DNA of 64,000 nt from Nitrosopumilaceae archaeon (GCA_028279545.1 JANQNN010000035.1:150951-214950); one strand, 5' to 3'; positions 34,975 to 43,544 are shown, counted from the stretch's first letter. Numbers and translations: made by a program. Notes: generated by a model not told the origin, from the sequence alone.

Positions 34975-34987
34975 GGAACTTTGTTAC
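34975..34987. promoter_or_regulatory. GTAAC-N3-GTTAC-like motif overlapping a stop codon
   Basis: GGAACTTTGTTAC lies 36 bases upstream of the SHOCT-like membrane gene and overlaps the last codons of the winged-helix regulator gene. One arm is mismatched (GGAAC for GTAAC). It is listed as a member of the local motif set. Confidence 0.3.
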
Positions 34988-35280
34988 TTGACATTTTGGT
35001 CCTCCCTTGGGAAAAATTCTTCATAAGGATTTAAAATTTCTTCCATTAGAGTAATGCCTTTTTGAGAGATTTTGTACTTTAAGATGGTTTTATTTCCCCA
35101 TGGCTCTTTTTCTAACTCTAGCATTCCTTTTTCTAACATATCATCCAAAATTCCCTTATGTTTTACATTATTTAACCCGCAAATACTCATCAATTTGCTT
35201 TGATTCATTTCTCCATATTCGTAAAGTTTCAAAAGAATATCTTTTCTGATGTAAATTCTATCTCGATATTCGCGTACCAA
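34984..35280 (-). CDS. Winged-helix transcriptional regulator
   Basis: 98 residues: DILLKLYEYGEMNQSKLMSI (helix 1-2), CGLNNVKHKGILDDMLEKGM (recognition helix and turn), wing with KTILKYKISQKGITLMEEI. This is the layout of short archaeal PadR/ArnR-like single-domain regulators. Upstream at 35302-35316 is CATAG-ATTTC-CTATG. The nearby GTAAC-N3-GTTAC sites make it a candidate controller of the adjacent secreted-protein genes; not proven. Confidence 0.75.
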   Translation of the reverse strand: MVREYRDRIYIRKDILLKLYEYGEMNQSKLMSICGLNNVKHKGILDDMLEKGMLELEKEPWGNKTILKYKISQKGITLMEEILNPYEEFFPREDQNVK

Positions 35281-35509
35281 ATCAATTCTCCATTAATCCG
35301 CCATAGATTTCCTATGTTAGGATAATTTTCTTATTTTTAGTACTCATGTCTTTGTTCTTTTTCTAGATGGAAAATATATAAAAATTTTAAATCATTTTTT
35401 AAATTTTAATTGCTTTGATAGATATTGTATGAACTAATTCGGACACACAAAATTTAATCAAATTTGCCATTTTTAGCCTCAAAAAACAAGGATTTTAATA
35501 ATTTTCAAA

Positions 35510-35550
35510 GTAACTTTGTTACGTCACAAATGTTAACAATTGTTTAAATT
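35510..35550 (+). promoter_or_regulatory. Promoter with GTAAC-TTT-GTTAC dyad and AACAATTGTT palindrome
   Basis: GTAACTTTGTTAC (35510-35522) is a perfect dyad. AACAATTGTT (35535-35544) is a second perfect palindrome that runs into TTTAAATT, a TATA-like box about 26 bases before the ATG at 35572. The transcript is probably leaderless with two operator-like sites at its promoter. A 20-base stretch here (GTAACWTTGTTASGTYACAA consensus) also occurs ahead of the gene at 36422-36979. Confidence 0.55.
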
Positions 35551-35571
35551 CAGTTTTCAAATCCTTTTTCA

Positions 35572-36201
35572 ATGAAAAATCAAAACAAAACAATCATTGC
35601 AGGACTAATGATGTTAACCCTGTTTACAACAGCGATAGCATTCAATGATGTCTATGCACAAACAACTGACGCTGCACAACCCGACCTAGTTAGACCTACT
35701 GATTCTGCCGTTACAGATGTTTTGATTTCAGATATTTCAGATATCGCCCCCGAACTATCTGATGTCAAACCAACTGATGTATTTGAGGTTCACCCACAAG
35801 TAGAATTTAAGGGAGAAACTCAAGGATGGGCAATAATTGGAGGTTATGCCTTTGAAACTTCAATCTACATTGAAGGTACTGCAGTAAAAAGAACTGACGG
35901 AAAATGGAAAGTCAAAGCAGAAGGAACAATGAAGGTTGAAGATAGAGATGTCAAACTCCTCCTTAAAGGAAAAGCATTCGACGGTAAACTAAGACTTCAC
36001 GGTTCCGGAGTTTTAGATAGTGGTCTGGAGTTTAGAATATCTCTAGTTGGAAACTATGCACCATCACTTGTTGAGAATGAATATGCACTTGGATTCAAAG
36101 CTGCTAAAATCAAATTCTCAGAAGATAGCATTAGAATTCCCCTAATGCAAGTAGGAAAGGCATATGTTTATCCTGTAACTAATGTGGCCGACACACAATA
36201 G
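35572..36201 (+). CDS. Secreted protein of unknown function
   Basis: Signal peptide to about residue 29 (VYAQ). An acidic linker (TDSAVTDVLISDISDIAPEL) is followed by a ~140-residue beta-rich domain with repeated strand-turn patterns (GWAIIGGYAFETSIYIEGTA, GKWKVKAEGTMKVEDRDVKL, LLKGKAFDGKLRLHGSGVLD), like an open barrel or sandwich. No Cys and no anchor. No family recognised. The promoter carries two palindromic sites, so expression is probably tightly controlled. Confidence 0.7.
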   Translation: MKNQNKTIIAGLMMLTLFTTAIAFNDVYAQTTDAAQPDLVRPTDSAVTDVLISDISDIAPELSDVKPTDVFEVHPQVEFKGETQGWAIIGGYAFETSIYIEGTAVKRTDGKWKVKAEGTMKVEDRDVKLLLKGKAFDGKLRLHGSGVLDSGLEFRISLVGNYAPSLVENEYALGFKAAKIKFSEDSIRIPLMQVGKAYVYPVTNVADTQ

Positions 36202-36421
36202 TTACAACCTTTCTCCTTTTTTTTAAAATGATTCTTTAGAAAAAAATTTCTGCTTTTTCATTAAGGCCTATTTGAATGGTCAGAAAAAAAAACTATAATT
36301 AACAAAGCCCAACGATAGGTTTGCTAATTTTAAAACTTGATGAAAAAATGAATCTACCAAAAAAAGACTTAGCATTATATATTAAAATAATTTACAAAAA
36401 AAGAAAAAAATTGGTGCTAGT

Positions 36422-36979
36422 TTATGCACCTAAGTTTCTTTGGAATTTTTCTTTCATTCTTTCAAAGTCACCTGAGAAGTTGCTTTTTCGCTCCTCCCAC
36501 TGAGATTTTCTCTCTTCAATGCTTGAAAGATCAAAAGATTTGGTAACTGTTTGTGTATTTCCTGCATCTCCAGCATCAACTACTAGGATGTTTTTGGTTA
36601 CAGTCTCATCATCTGTAGTCATACCTTTGAGAATCCAAGCCACAAATTTCTCACCGTTTTCATTTTTTACTAGGCCAATTTTCGCTCCCATGTAGTTGGT
36701 TTCATCGTCTTCAGGAATCGCACCAACTGCATCTACAATCGAGACACTAACTTGGTCCCTGAGTTCTTTCATAATTTCTCTGTTGATATCTTCAGGAACT
36801 GGAATTTGGCCAGTAAATCCTTCCACAGTTACTGCAAAATGTCCTTTGTGATGTTTTGCACTCCACTTGGAGTGACCATCATTTCCACTTTCTGCCATTA
36901 CTAGGGGGGTTGCCATGGCAAAAGTTAGGGCAAAGACTGCCGCAAATGCAGGAATCAGATATTTGGTTTTTGTCTTCAT
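36422..36979 (-). CDS. Secreted protein of unknown function, same promoter motif as 35572-36201
   Basis: The start at ATG 36979 gives a clean signal peptide (MKTKTKYLIPAFAAVFALTF, cleaved near VMAES); the frame extends back to 37021. A His/Lys-rich start (HSKWSAKHHKGHF) leads to a domain of about 100 residues (VEGFTGQIPVPEDINREIMK, NYMGAKIGLVKNENGEKF) and a charged C-terminal helix (EERKSQWEERKSNFSGDFER). No family recognised. It converges with the neighbouring secreted-protein gene and shares its 20-base upstream motif. Confidence 0.7.
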   Translation of the reverse strand: MKTKTKYLIPAFAAVFALTFAMATPLVMAESGNDGHSKWSAKHHKGHFAVTVEGFTGQIPVPEDINREIMKELRDQVSVSIVDAVGAIPEDDETNYMGAKIGLVKNENGEKFVAWILKGMTTDDETVTKNILVVDAGDAGNTQTVTKSFDLSSIEERKSQWEERKSNFSGDFERMKEKFQRNLGA

Positions 36980-37021
36980 CGATAATTTCACGGCATTTTG
37001 TATTAAAGGAGTTATTAACAA

Positions 37022-37041
37022 TTGTAACCTAACAATGTTAC
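37022..37041 (-). promoter_or_regulatory. Shared 20-base promoter motif
   Basis: On the minus strand the sequence matches the site at 35510-35529 at all but three of twenty positions (consensus GTAACWTTGTTASGTYACAA). It lies 43 bases before the ATG of the secreted protein at 36422-36979. Adjacent TTAACAATTGTAA also resembles the second palindrome at 35535. Confidence 0.5.
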
Positions 37042-37176
37042 CTAAGCTTTAAGAATTAATTTTTCTAAATTAGTGGCAAGATTAAAGCAGAAAACCAATT
37101 GTAAATTATTTTTTGTTTCTTCTCAGTGTTGACATTCGTATTGAGATTATTTAAAAGGTATTTGGGAAATTGAATC

Positions 37177-37599
37177 GTGGTAAAAACTTTTAAAAAAATT
37201 CTTGTTCCTCTTGATAATTCTGTAAATTCAAAAAGGGCATTAAGCAACGCAATTGCCATTGCAAAATTATCAAACGGAGCAATATCTTTGGTTCATGTAA
37301 TTTCATATCATAATGCAGTCGCCAAAGTAGTCCAACCCTATAAGGGAAAACTGATTAGCCATGTAAAAAAATTCTTAAAAGATTCAAAATATCAGGCATA
37401 CAAAGAAAGCATTTCAACAAATCAATTCATACTTTATGGAAATCCTGCTGAAAAGATATTAGATTTAATAAAAAAGAAACAATTTGATTTAGTAGTTATG
37501 GGTCGCAGAGGTACAACAAAATTAACTGGTCCTTCATTAGGAAGTGTTTCAAGCGCACTTGTCCAAAGCTCAAAGGTGCCCGTTCTTGTTGTGAGTTAA
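37177..37599 (+). CDS. Universal stress protein (UspA) family
   Basis: Starts at GTG 37177: FKKILVPLDNSVNSKRALSN, then AISLVHVISYHNA, and C-terminal VVMGRRGTTKLTGPSLGSVS with SKVPVLVVS. The Gly/Ser nucleotide-binding pattern is intact. 140 residues. Transcribed alone. Confidence 0.87.
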   Translation: MVKTFKKILVPLDNSVNSKRALSNAIAIAKLSNGAISLVHVISYHNAVAKVVQPYKGKLISHVKKFLKDSKYQAYKESISTNQFILYGNPAEKILDLIKKKQFDLVVMGRRGTTKLTGPSLGSVSSALVQSSKVPVLVVS

Positions 37600-37636
37600 A
37601 TTAATTTCAGGTTTCTGGAATTAAAAATAAAAGAAA

Positions 37637-37686
37637 AAAATCTGACAGGACAAAACTACACAATAACATGAATAGCGTCAGATTTT
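37637..37686. repeat. 10-base inverted repeat with 30-base spacer
   Basis: AAAATCTGAC (37637-37646) is matched exactly by GTCAGATTTT (37677-37686). It lies 38 bases after the UspA stop. It could be the stem of a processing or termination hairpin, or an operator. From here to about 37964 the sequence is AT-rich with no other feature that I can identify. Confidence 0.4.
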
Positions 37687-37964
37687 CGTATAATATTCAT
37701 ATACAAAAATAAAATTTAAGATGTTTCCTGTGTCACATTTTTTTTTGACAGCTCCATGTAAAATTTAATTAAATTTCAAAGTTTTTTGCGCACAAATAAC
37801 TTTAATTTACAAACATTGTAATTTTTTAATATTACAAAATTCTAAAAAGTTTCCAAACAAAAACAAAAAAACAATTTCAAATAGCAGAAAAAAGAAATTG
37901 ATTTATGTTTTTCTACGAATTGATAATCAACAAAATATTATCTGAAAAACAAAAGCAAAACAAT

Positions 37965-39977
37965 ATGAAAATGCAAAGAAAATTATTAAAAAATGATTAC
38001 GTAACTTTACTTTGTACTATTGCATGTTTCTTTGCTGTTATTACAATCATTCCAATGCAAGCTAGTGCAGATAGTGAATTTAATTTTGAAATTTCTAATA
38101 TTGTTTATTTATCTGAAATTACAATTTCAGGTGCAAATGTTGGTTTTACTGTAACTGCAACAAGTGATGGTGATCCAGTTACTGCTGATTGTACTCATGA
38201 TTCAGGTGATTTATTCCCTGTAGGAAATACCGTTGTGTCATGTACTGCAGAAGATGAAGGAATAGAAGGCACCGGGTCATTTTTTATCAATGTTAGTGGT
38301 TCTGACTGGACTCCTCCAAGTATTACAGCACCCGATGATGTAGAAGCAGATCAAGAAGAAGGAATACCTTTGACATTTGTTGACCTAGGGACACCAGTAT
38401 TTTCTGATGATATTGATCCTTTTCCAATAGCAGTCAATGATTATCCAACTTCGGAATTTCCAATTGGTGAAACAATTGTAACTTGGACTGCCCTTGACCA
38501 TTCAGGCAATTCAAATACTGCAACTCAGCGGGTTTTTATCAACGAATATGTTGATGGGACAGTTACTGCTACACCTCCTGAGGGAATCTACAACACAGTG
38601 CTAATGGTAGAATTATACTCAGATTTACCTCCAATTTACTACACTACTGATGGAAGTACTCCAACCATTTCTAGTCCAGTTTATACCGATCCAATCCCAG
38701 TATCAACAACTACAACTTTGAGATTCTTTTCATTTGATATTGAATTTCTTGCCAGTGCAACATATACAATTGATATGGAAAAACCAGTAATTACTCTAAA
38801 CGCTGGTGATGAATCAATTCCATTTGGTGGAATCTATTCTGATGCAGGAGCTTCTGTAACCGACAACGATCCAAATTATAATGGAACAGTTTTCCTAAAT
38901 GCTGTAATTCCAGTAAATACGTACAATCCCGGTGACTATCTTATAGAGTACAACGCACCAGCTGATGCTGCAGGAAATATTCCAGATCAGAAAACCCGAA
39001 TCGTTACAATTTTGCCTGATATTGAAAAACCAGTAATTACCGTAAATGGAATTAGTGAAACGATTCTCTTAGAATCAACCTATACTGAACAAGGTGGCGC
39101 TGTTTCTGATAATGATCCTGAATATTCTGAATCCTTATCAATTGGAGGCGACACTGTAGACACATTTGCACCTGGAAATTATATTATTACATATAATGCA
39201 CCTGCGGATGCTGGAGGAAATGTTCCTGATGAGGAATCAATTACAATTACTGTTTTTCCCTTCATACACCCATATTGTGATCCTGCACCACTAGATGGGA
39301 ATTGGGATATCCAAACAAGCTGTGTTGTTAGCTCAAACACAATTCTCAATGGATATATGACAATTCAAAATAATTCAATTCTAACGATTCCCGATGATGT
39401 AACATTGACAATTCCTCCTGGAAGAAACATTACGATACAACCTGGAAGTGGAGTTTTAATACAGTCAGGTGGAGCCTTACAAGTAAACTCGCTTTCAGGA
39501 CTAATTACTCATATGAGCGATACCACTGCAAGCACCACACAAAGCGTTTTCTCTGGAAAAAGAATTCAGGCAGAATTTGTTTCGCCTACCTCTCAACTAA
39601 TTGGAGATAATATTGATACTATTACTTTGAATCTAATGAAGGAAGGTCTTCCAACTGGGACTGCAAAAATCGGAGTATTTAATGAAAATCTAACTGTAAA
39701 AAAACTATTTGGTACCATTGACGTTGCGACCCTTACAACAATTTCAAAAGACTATACCTTCTCCCTTCCTTCCGGAGAGACCTACCAAATACTTGCAAAT
39801 GATAGAATTGGGATAAAGTATGCAGGCGGAGATGCTTCAAACTTTGTAGCAATTACCATAGATTCAAATGCCCAAGATCCATTTGATGGAATCAGTTCGT
39901 ATCATACTCACTATACGAACAAATGGAATTCATTTATCGCAAAGGACCTTTACTTAATACTACAAGAAACGCCTTAA
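37965..39977 (+). CDS. Secreted multidomain protein: HYR, chitobiase-type, DUF5011-like Ig domains
   Basis: Start at ATG 37965 gives a signal peptide (MKMQRKLLKND to QASAD); an ATG at 37905 is also in frame. Domain order: HYR-like (GNTVVSCTAEDEG), second HYR (APDDVEADQEEG; IGETIVTWTALDHSG), a chitobiase C-terminal-like domain (PIYYTTDGSTPTISSPVYT), two DUF5011-like Ig domains (EKPVITLNAGDES; EKPVITVNGISET), then LTIPPGRNITIQPGSGVLIQ with SGGALQVNS, a repeat also closing the protein at 47905-49824, and a C-terminal ~150-residue beta domain. Probably a cell-surface adhesin or carbohydrate binder. Confidence 0.8.
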   Translation: MKMQRKLLKNDYVTLLCTIACFFAVITIIPMQASADSEFNFEISNIVYLSEITISGANVGFTVTATSDGDPVTADCTHDSGDLFPVGNTVVSCTAEDEGIEGTGSFFINVSGSDWTPPSITAPDDVEADQEEGIPLTFVDLGTPVFSDDIDPFPIAVNDYPTSEFPIGETIVTWTALDHSGNSNTATQRVFINEYVDGTVTATPPEGIYNTVLMVELYSDLPPIYYTTDGSTPTISSPVYTDPIPVSTTTTLRFFSFDIEFLASATYTIDMEKPVITLNAGDESIPFGGIYSDAGASVTDNDPNYNGTVFLNAVIPVNTYNPGDYLIEYNAPADAAGNIPDQKTRIVTILPDIEKPVITVNGISETILLESTYTEQGGAVSDNDPEYSESLSIGGDTVDTFAPGNYIITYNAPADAGGNVPDEESITITVFPFIHPYCDPAPLDGNWDIQTSCVVSSNTILNGYMTIQNNSILTIPDDVTLTIPPGRNITIQPGSGVLIQSGGALQVNSLSGLITHMSDTTASTTQSVFSGKRIQAEFVSPTSQLIGDNIDTITLNLMKEGLPTGTAKIGVFNENLTVKKLFGTIDVATLTTISKDYTFSLPSGETYQILANDRIGIKYAGGDASNFVAITIDSNAQDPFDGISSYHTHYTNKWNSFIAKDLYLILQETP

Positions 39978-40097
39978 GGTCAAACCAAGGTAATTTTTGG
40001 AAATTTTTCAAACCACATTAAAAAAGTAATAATTCAAACTGACTGTTTGTAACAAATCTTAATAACAAATGGGGTAGGTTAAGTATTTTTTTTCTGC

Positions 40098-40313
40098 ATG
40101 AAAGATATCATGAACCAAAAAATGATGTTAACCTCAATTTTGGCAATAGTAGTTGCACTTGGAGTAGGTACTATCAGCCTTTTGGTATTAGGAGATACAC
40201 TGTTGCCAAGTAGTCAAAACTCATTAGAATTGTTTTCAGATGAAATGGCAAAAGGTGGCAGTTTTTTACTAGAGTTTAATTACTCTTTCATTGACCAAAT
40301 ATTGAAGAGTTAA
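40098..40313 (+). CDS. Small signal-anchor protein
   Basis: 71 residues: MNQKMMLTSILAIVVALGVG and a hydrophobic run to LVLGD, then ~35 polar outer residues. ATG 40098 or 40110 could both start it. The layout (short basic start, one helix, short outer domain) recurs at 52705-52989. Function unknown. Confidence 0.55.
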   Translation: MKDIMNQKMMLTSILAIVVALGVGTISLLVLGDTLLPSSQNSLELFSDEMAKGGSFLLEFNYSFIDQILKS

Positions 40314-40454
40314 AATTATTTTATCCTCAAAAATTACGTCAATAGTTCATCAACATTCATTTTTGAAATTTCAAAAATTACAATTATTGGAAAAATATTT
40401 TTTGTATCCTGTTTATTTCTTGAAGACTAGTAAAATTTATTTTTCTAACTTTGA

Positions 40455-41711
40455 CTAGTCATCTTCATCTTCATTTTCTTCGTCATCGTCTTCCTCATCT
40501 TCTTCCTCGTCATCATCATCTTCTTCCTCTTCTTCAATAACTAGGGGAGTTTCCAACTCAATTTCTGAAGGTACACAAAGTTCTTTTTCCTTCTTTGTAT
40601 CTAATGCTTCAGGACCAAACTGGTTGTTAGTAAATACACTGGTCTTGCTGTGTTTTGCCTCACCTCTTTCTTTCTTGACTTTGTAGCATAGTAAGTTGTT
40701 CTCAGAGTCTTCAATCTCAGTTGTTACATCATCATGTATTTTTTGAACTGGACTGCAAAGCATTTTTGGTTTTTTGACTTTAAGATCTCTGTTCTCATCA
40801 AAGTTTGGATCAAAAACATTTACGGTTCTTTTTTGAAATTTTGGTGTGTCTTCAGCAACTTTAACATTATAACACATGAAATGATTGGTAGTTACAGGAT
40901 CTAGTTCCTCAGGTGTTGATGAATGATCTTTAGCTGAAGGAACAAGCAAGAGCTTTGGTTTTTTTACATCCAAAGTTATTTCACCAAATTGGTTTGTTGC
41001 TAAAACTTTGATTTCACGGTCTTCATAATAATCACTATCTTTTGTTTTTATCTTGTATCCTACAAGATGGGTTATCTCGTCTGATATTCCCTCTTCATTT
41101 TTATCTACAGGATTGTATAGTTTTACAGGTTTTTTGACCTTAAACTCTCCAGAACCAAATTGGTCTGATAAATCTACATAAACGGATTCAAACTTTGGTG
41201 TTTTCTTGGTTTCTTTTACTGAATAACTTAAGAAGTGCTCAGATTTTGCATCTCCTTCACTAGTGGTGTCTATATCATCACAAATTCCATCGCCATCAGA
41301 GTCTCCAGTTGCATCATCTCCATTACAAAGGTCTTCAGCATTGTCTACTCCGTCATTATCATCATCTCCTGTTGGTGTAAAATCTAAATTATCACAAATG
41401 CCATCGCCGTCTGTATCACCAGATGCATCATCTCCAATACATTGGTCTAATGCATTATCTACGCCATCAAGGTCATCATCTCCTGTTGGGGTGGGGTCGG
41501 TATCATCACATGTACCATCACCATCAGAGTCTCCAGTTGCATCATCTCCAATGCAGATGTCTACAGAATCATCGACCCCATCACCATCAGAATCAATTGC
41601 GTAAGCAGGTGTCATTCCATAAAATGGAATCATCAAACTAAAGAGGGCAAAAAAAAGAACCGATATGCAAATTTTTTCTTTCTTTTCCCCCATGTTTTGA
41701 AAAAAATTCAT
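40455..41711 (-). CDS. Secreted protein with thrombospondin-type-3 repeats, CY-VK modules and acidic tail
   Basis: After the signal peptide (ending AYAI) come calcium-binding TSP3-like repeats (DSDGDGVDDSVD, DGDGTCDDTDPTP, DGDGICDNLDFTP). These are followed by one block of three ~100-residue modules: EHFLSYSVKETKKTPKFES, HFMCYNVKVAEDTPKFQKR, LLCYKVKKERGEAKHSKTS, each with NQFG and a KKxKLLLVPS or KKEKELCVPS end. The last ~25 residues are almost all Asp/Glu. The same modules end the proteins at 11826-15365 and 62398-64000. Probably Ca-dependent surface protein; the acidic tail may bind cations. Confidence 0.82.
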   Translation of the reverse strand: MNFFQNMGEKKEKICISVLFFALFSLMIPFYGMTPAYAIDSDGDGVDDSVDICIGDDATGDSDGDGTCDDTDPTPTGDDDLDGVDNALDQCIGDDASGDTDGDGICDNLDFTPTGDDDNDGVDNAEDLCNGDDATGDSDGDGICDDIDTTSEGDAKSEHFLSYSVKETKKTPKFESVYVDLSDQFGSGEFKVKKPVKLYNPVDKNEEGISDEITHLVGYKIKTKDSDYYEDREIKVLATNQFGEITLDVKKPKLLLVPSAKDHSSTPEELDPVTTNHFMCYNVKVAEDTPKFQKRTVNVFDPNFDENRDLKVKKPKMLCSPVQKIHDDVTTEIEDSENNLLCYKVKKERGEAKHSKTSVFTNNQFGPEALDTKKEKELCVPSEIELETPLVIEEEEEDDDDEEEDEEDDDEENEDEDD

Positions 41712-41852
41712 CCAAATCTAATAAGGATCACTACTGAATTATAGAAAATGTTACAAAATTTTTTGTTTTCTTTTTTCCAAGTTTTTTAAAAAAATTGAAT
41801 TGATATTAGTTTGGAAAAAAAATCTAATATTACAAGACGTCTAAATTATAGA

Positions 41853-42338
41853 ATGGAAATATTCCCTGAAGTAAAATTACGAGTAAGAATTAGTTCCAAT
41901 GATGCTCATTACGCAGTAAATCTAGTAGATGGGGCACATATAATGCAGCTTTTTGGGGATGTGGCAACAGAGATTACAATACGATATGATGGAGATGAGG
42001 GCCTTCTTCGAGCCTACAAAGAGGTGGAATTTTTAGAGCCAGTACGTGGAGGGGATTTTCTTGAAGTTACAGGCAAAATTCTCAAGGTGGGAAAATCAAG
42101 CCGACAGATACTTTTTGAGGCCTATAAGATAATTACTCCCTCAAATGATCCTGCTCAAGAGTCTGCTTGTGATGTACTAGAATCTCCAATTCTTGTAGCA
42201 AAAGCTATTGGTACAGCAGTAGTTACTAAAGACAAACAACGGGTAAAAAGACAAGAACACGAACGAAAAGATGAGCAGGTCTTAGATGATTTCAATAAAA
42301 TAAAAAGTGGAGAGGCCTCAAGGATGGGACAAAAGTAA
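41853..42338 (+). CDS. Hotdog-fold protein, 3-aminobutyryl-CoA ammonia-lyase-like
   Basis: The core reads RVRISSNDAHYAVNLVDGAH and FGDVATEITIRYDGDEGLLR, then EFLEPVRGGDFLEVTGKI. This closely follows 3-aminobutyryl-CoA ammonia-lyase (Kal) of lysine-fermenting bacteria, which removes ammonia to give crotonyl-CoA. The active form is an oligomeric hotdog enzyme. The frame opens at TTG 41811, but ATG 41853 (MEIFPEVKLRV) fits the usual N-terminus. Crotonyl-CoA is also an intermediate of the archaeal 3-hydroxypropionate/4-hydroxybutyrate cycle. A C-terminal charged extension (KRQEHERKDEQVLDDF) is unusual. No other lysine-fermentation genes are visible. Confidence 0.75.
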   Translation: MEIFPEVKLRVRISSNDAHYAVNLVDGAHIMQLFGDVATEITIRYDGDEGLLRAYKEVEFLEPVRGGDFLEVTGKILKVGKSSRQILFEAYKIITPSNDPAQESACDVLESPILVAKAIGTAVVTKDKQRVKRQEHERKDEQVLDDFNKIKSGEASRMGQK

Positions 42339-42613
42339 ATTTAGACCTTAACCTAAAAACTAGATTAAAAAAACTTTTGAAATTTTTTAAATTTTTCTTT
42401 TTTACATTCATTTAAGATTGAAAATTAATTGTAAAAAAACATCTGGTTACAAGAAATTTTTTTTTGAAAAAAACATATTTTGCGTTTATTCTGTTAAAAT
42501 TTTTCAATATAGTTTAAACTTTAAAATCATACAGAAAATTAATTTAATTTAAACAAATTTTAAGGAATTAATTGATGTGCTATAAATTTCATTTTTGGTA
42601 ATAAGACACTAGA

Positions 42614-42697
42614 ATGAAAAAGGAAAAACAAAAGAAAGAAGAAAAAGAAAAACTTTCCGAAAAAGCTGCAAAAGGTGAAGTAATGCCTTTTACATAA
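42614..42697 (+). CDS. Possible 27-residue highly charged microprotein
   Basis: ATG frame MKKEKQKKEEKEKLSEKAAK, ending VMPFT. It lies alone in a 458-base AT-rich interval between the hotdog gene and the next gene. The Lys/Glu composition may be real or a chance reading of an A-rich stretch. The remaining interval (42339-42613) shows no other feature. Confidence 0.3.
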   Translation: MKKEKQKKEEKEKLSEKAAKGEVMPFT

Positions 42698-42796
42698 ACT
42701 GCAAGGGCGTTACTTTAACCATAGTTTAAAAAAAAATTTAGAACTAATCATCAATTAAATGAAAAATTTACATTTGATTAATTCTAACTATACCTG

Positions 42797-43153
42797 TTGG
42801 ATTATGCAAAGTTTAGCTCAACTGTATTAGGGCTTGAACCCCAAATAAGAGCTGTTTTAATTTATCATTATAATGGAGAATTGTTAGGAGGAGGAATGCG
42901 AGAAGGAGTAAGATCTCATTTACCGCCAGAGGAGATTACAAAATCCACACTCAATACCATTTTGCGGTGGAAATCAAGGGAATTGCTTTATCCGTTTTTA
43001 GGAAAGGGAAAATATTCTATTACTGAATATGAGAAAATAAAACGAATTACATTTCCTCTAAAAGATTCGATGCTTCTGATAGTGGCCACGGAAATTGGTG
43101 TAAACCACGATGCAATAATTAAAAAAATTATACAGTTAGTAGAAGAGAACTAG
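42797..43153 (+). CDS. Small archaeal protein, probable relative of 51218-51646 (DUF6659-like)
   Basis: 118 residues from TTG 42797 (no ATG available before DYAKFSS). Pattern: QIRAVLIYHYNGELLGGGMR, then EITKSTLNTILRWKSRELL, then KYSITEYEKIKRITFPLKDS and MLLIVATEIGVNHDAIIKKI. The order (strand G-x-L, a helix with W/R, Y-E-K-x, then strand LxxxSLE or LLIVATE, then helix) is also seen in the protein at 51218-51646. It resembles small roadblock/profilin-like sensor domains. Function unknown. Confidence 0.65.
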   Translation: MDYAKFSSTVLGLEPQIRAVLIYHYNGELLGGGMREGVRSHLPPEEITKSTLNTILRWKSRELLYPFLGKGKYSITEYEKIKRITFPLKDSMLLIVATEIGVNHDAIIKKIIQLVEEN

Positions 43154-43298
43154 AATTCCTACTAAAAATCCAATTTGTTCAAGCCTAAAAAGTAAAAATT
43201 AAAGATTATCAAAAATAGATTATCAAAACATTATCCATTAGATTAAAAACTATTAACGTTTTTACTATAAGATCTAGTATTTTTTTTGAACAATCATA

Positions 43299-43544
43299 AT
43301 GGTTCAAACCAAAGCACAAAGAAGTGCTGCAGCAAAAAAAGCAGCAAGAACTAGAAAACGAAATGCAGCTGCCAAGGCTAGAAAAACTACAAGAGCTGGT
43401 GCAGCAAGAAAGAGAACTGCCACTAAAAAACGAGCATCTTTAACTAGAAAAAAATCTAGCGTAAGAAAAGCAGCAAAACGAAAGACCGTTAAACGTTCAA
43501 CTTCTAGAAAAGTAGGTATAAAATCAAGAGCGAAAAAACGATAA
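43299..43544 (+). CDS. Lys/Arg/Ala-rich histone-H1-like DNA-binding protein
   Basis: 81 residues, almost entirely Lys, Arg, Ala, Ser and Thr: KAQRSAAAKKAARTRKRNAA, TTRAGAARKRTATKKRASLT, KSSVRKAAKRKTVKRSTSRK. No globular core. Such tails resemble eukaryotic H1 C-terminal domains and bacterial H1-like proteins and should coat DNA. Charge rules out a membrane protein. Similar proteins are known in Nitrosopumilus-type genomes as candidate chromatin proteins. Regulation is not visible; an AT-rich leader precedes it. Confidence 0.75.
   Translation: MVQTKAQRSAAAKKAARTRKRNAAAKARKTTRAGAARKRTATKKRASLTRKKSSVRKAAKRKTVKRSTSRKVGIKSRAKKR

Noticed and set aside
36321..36503. 60-codon plus-strand frame
   Set aside because: Overlaps the end of the secreted protein at 36422-36979 and has a Lys-rich, shadow-like sequence.
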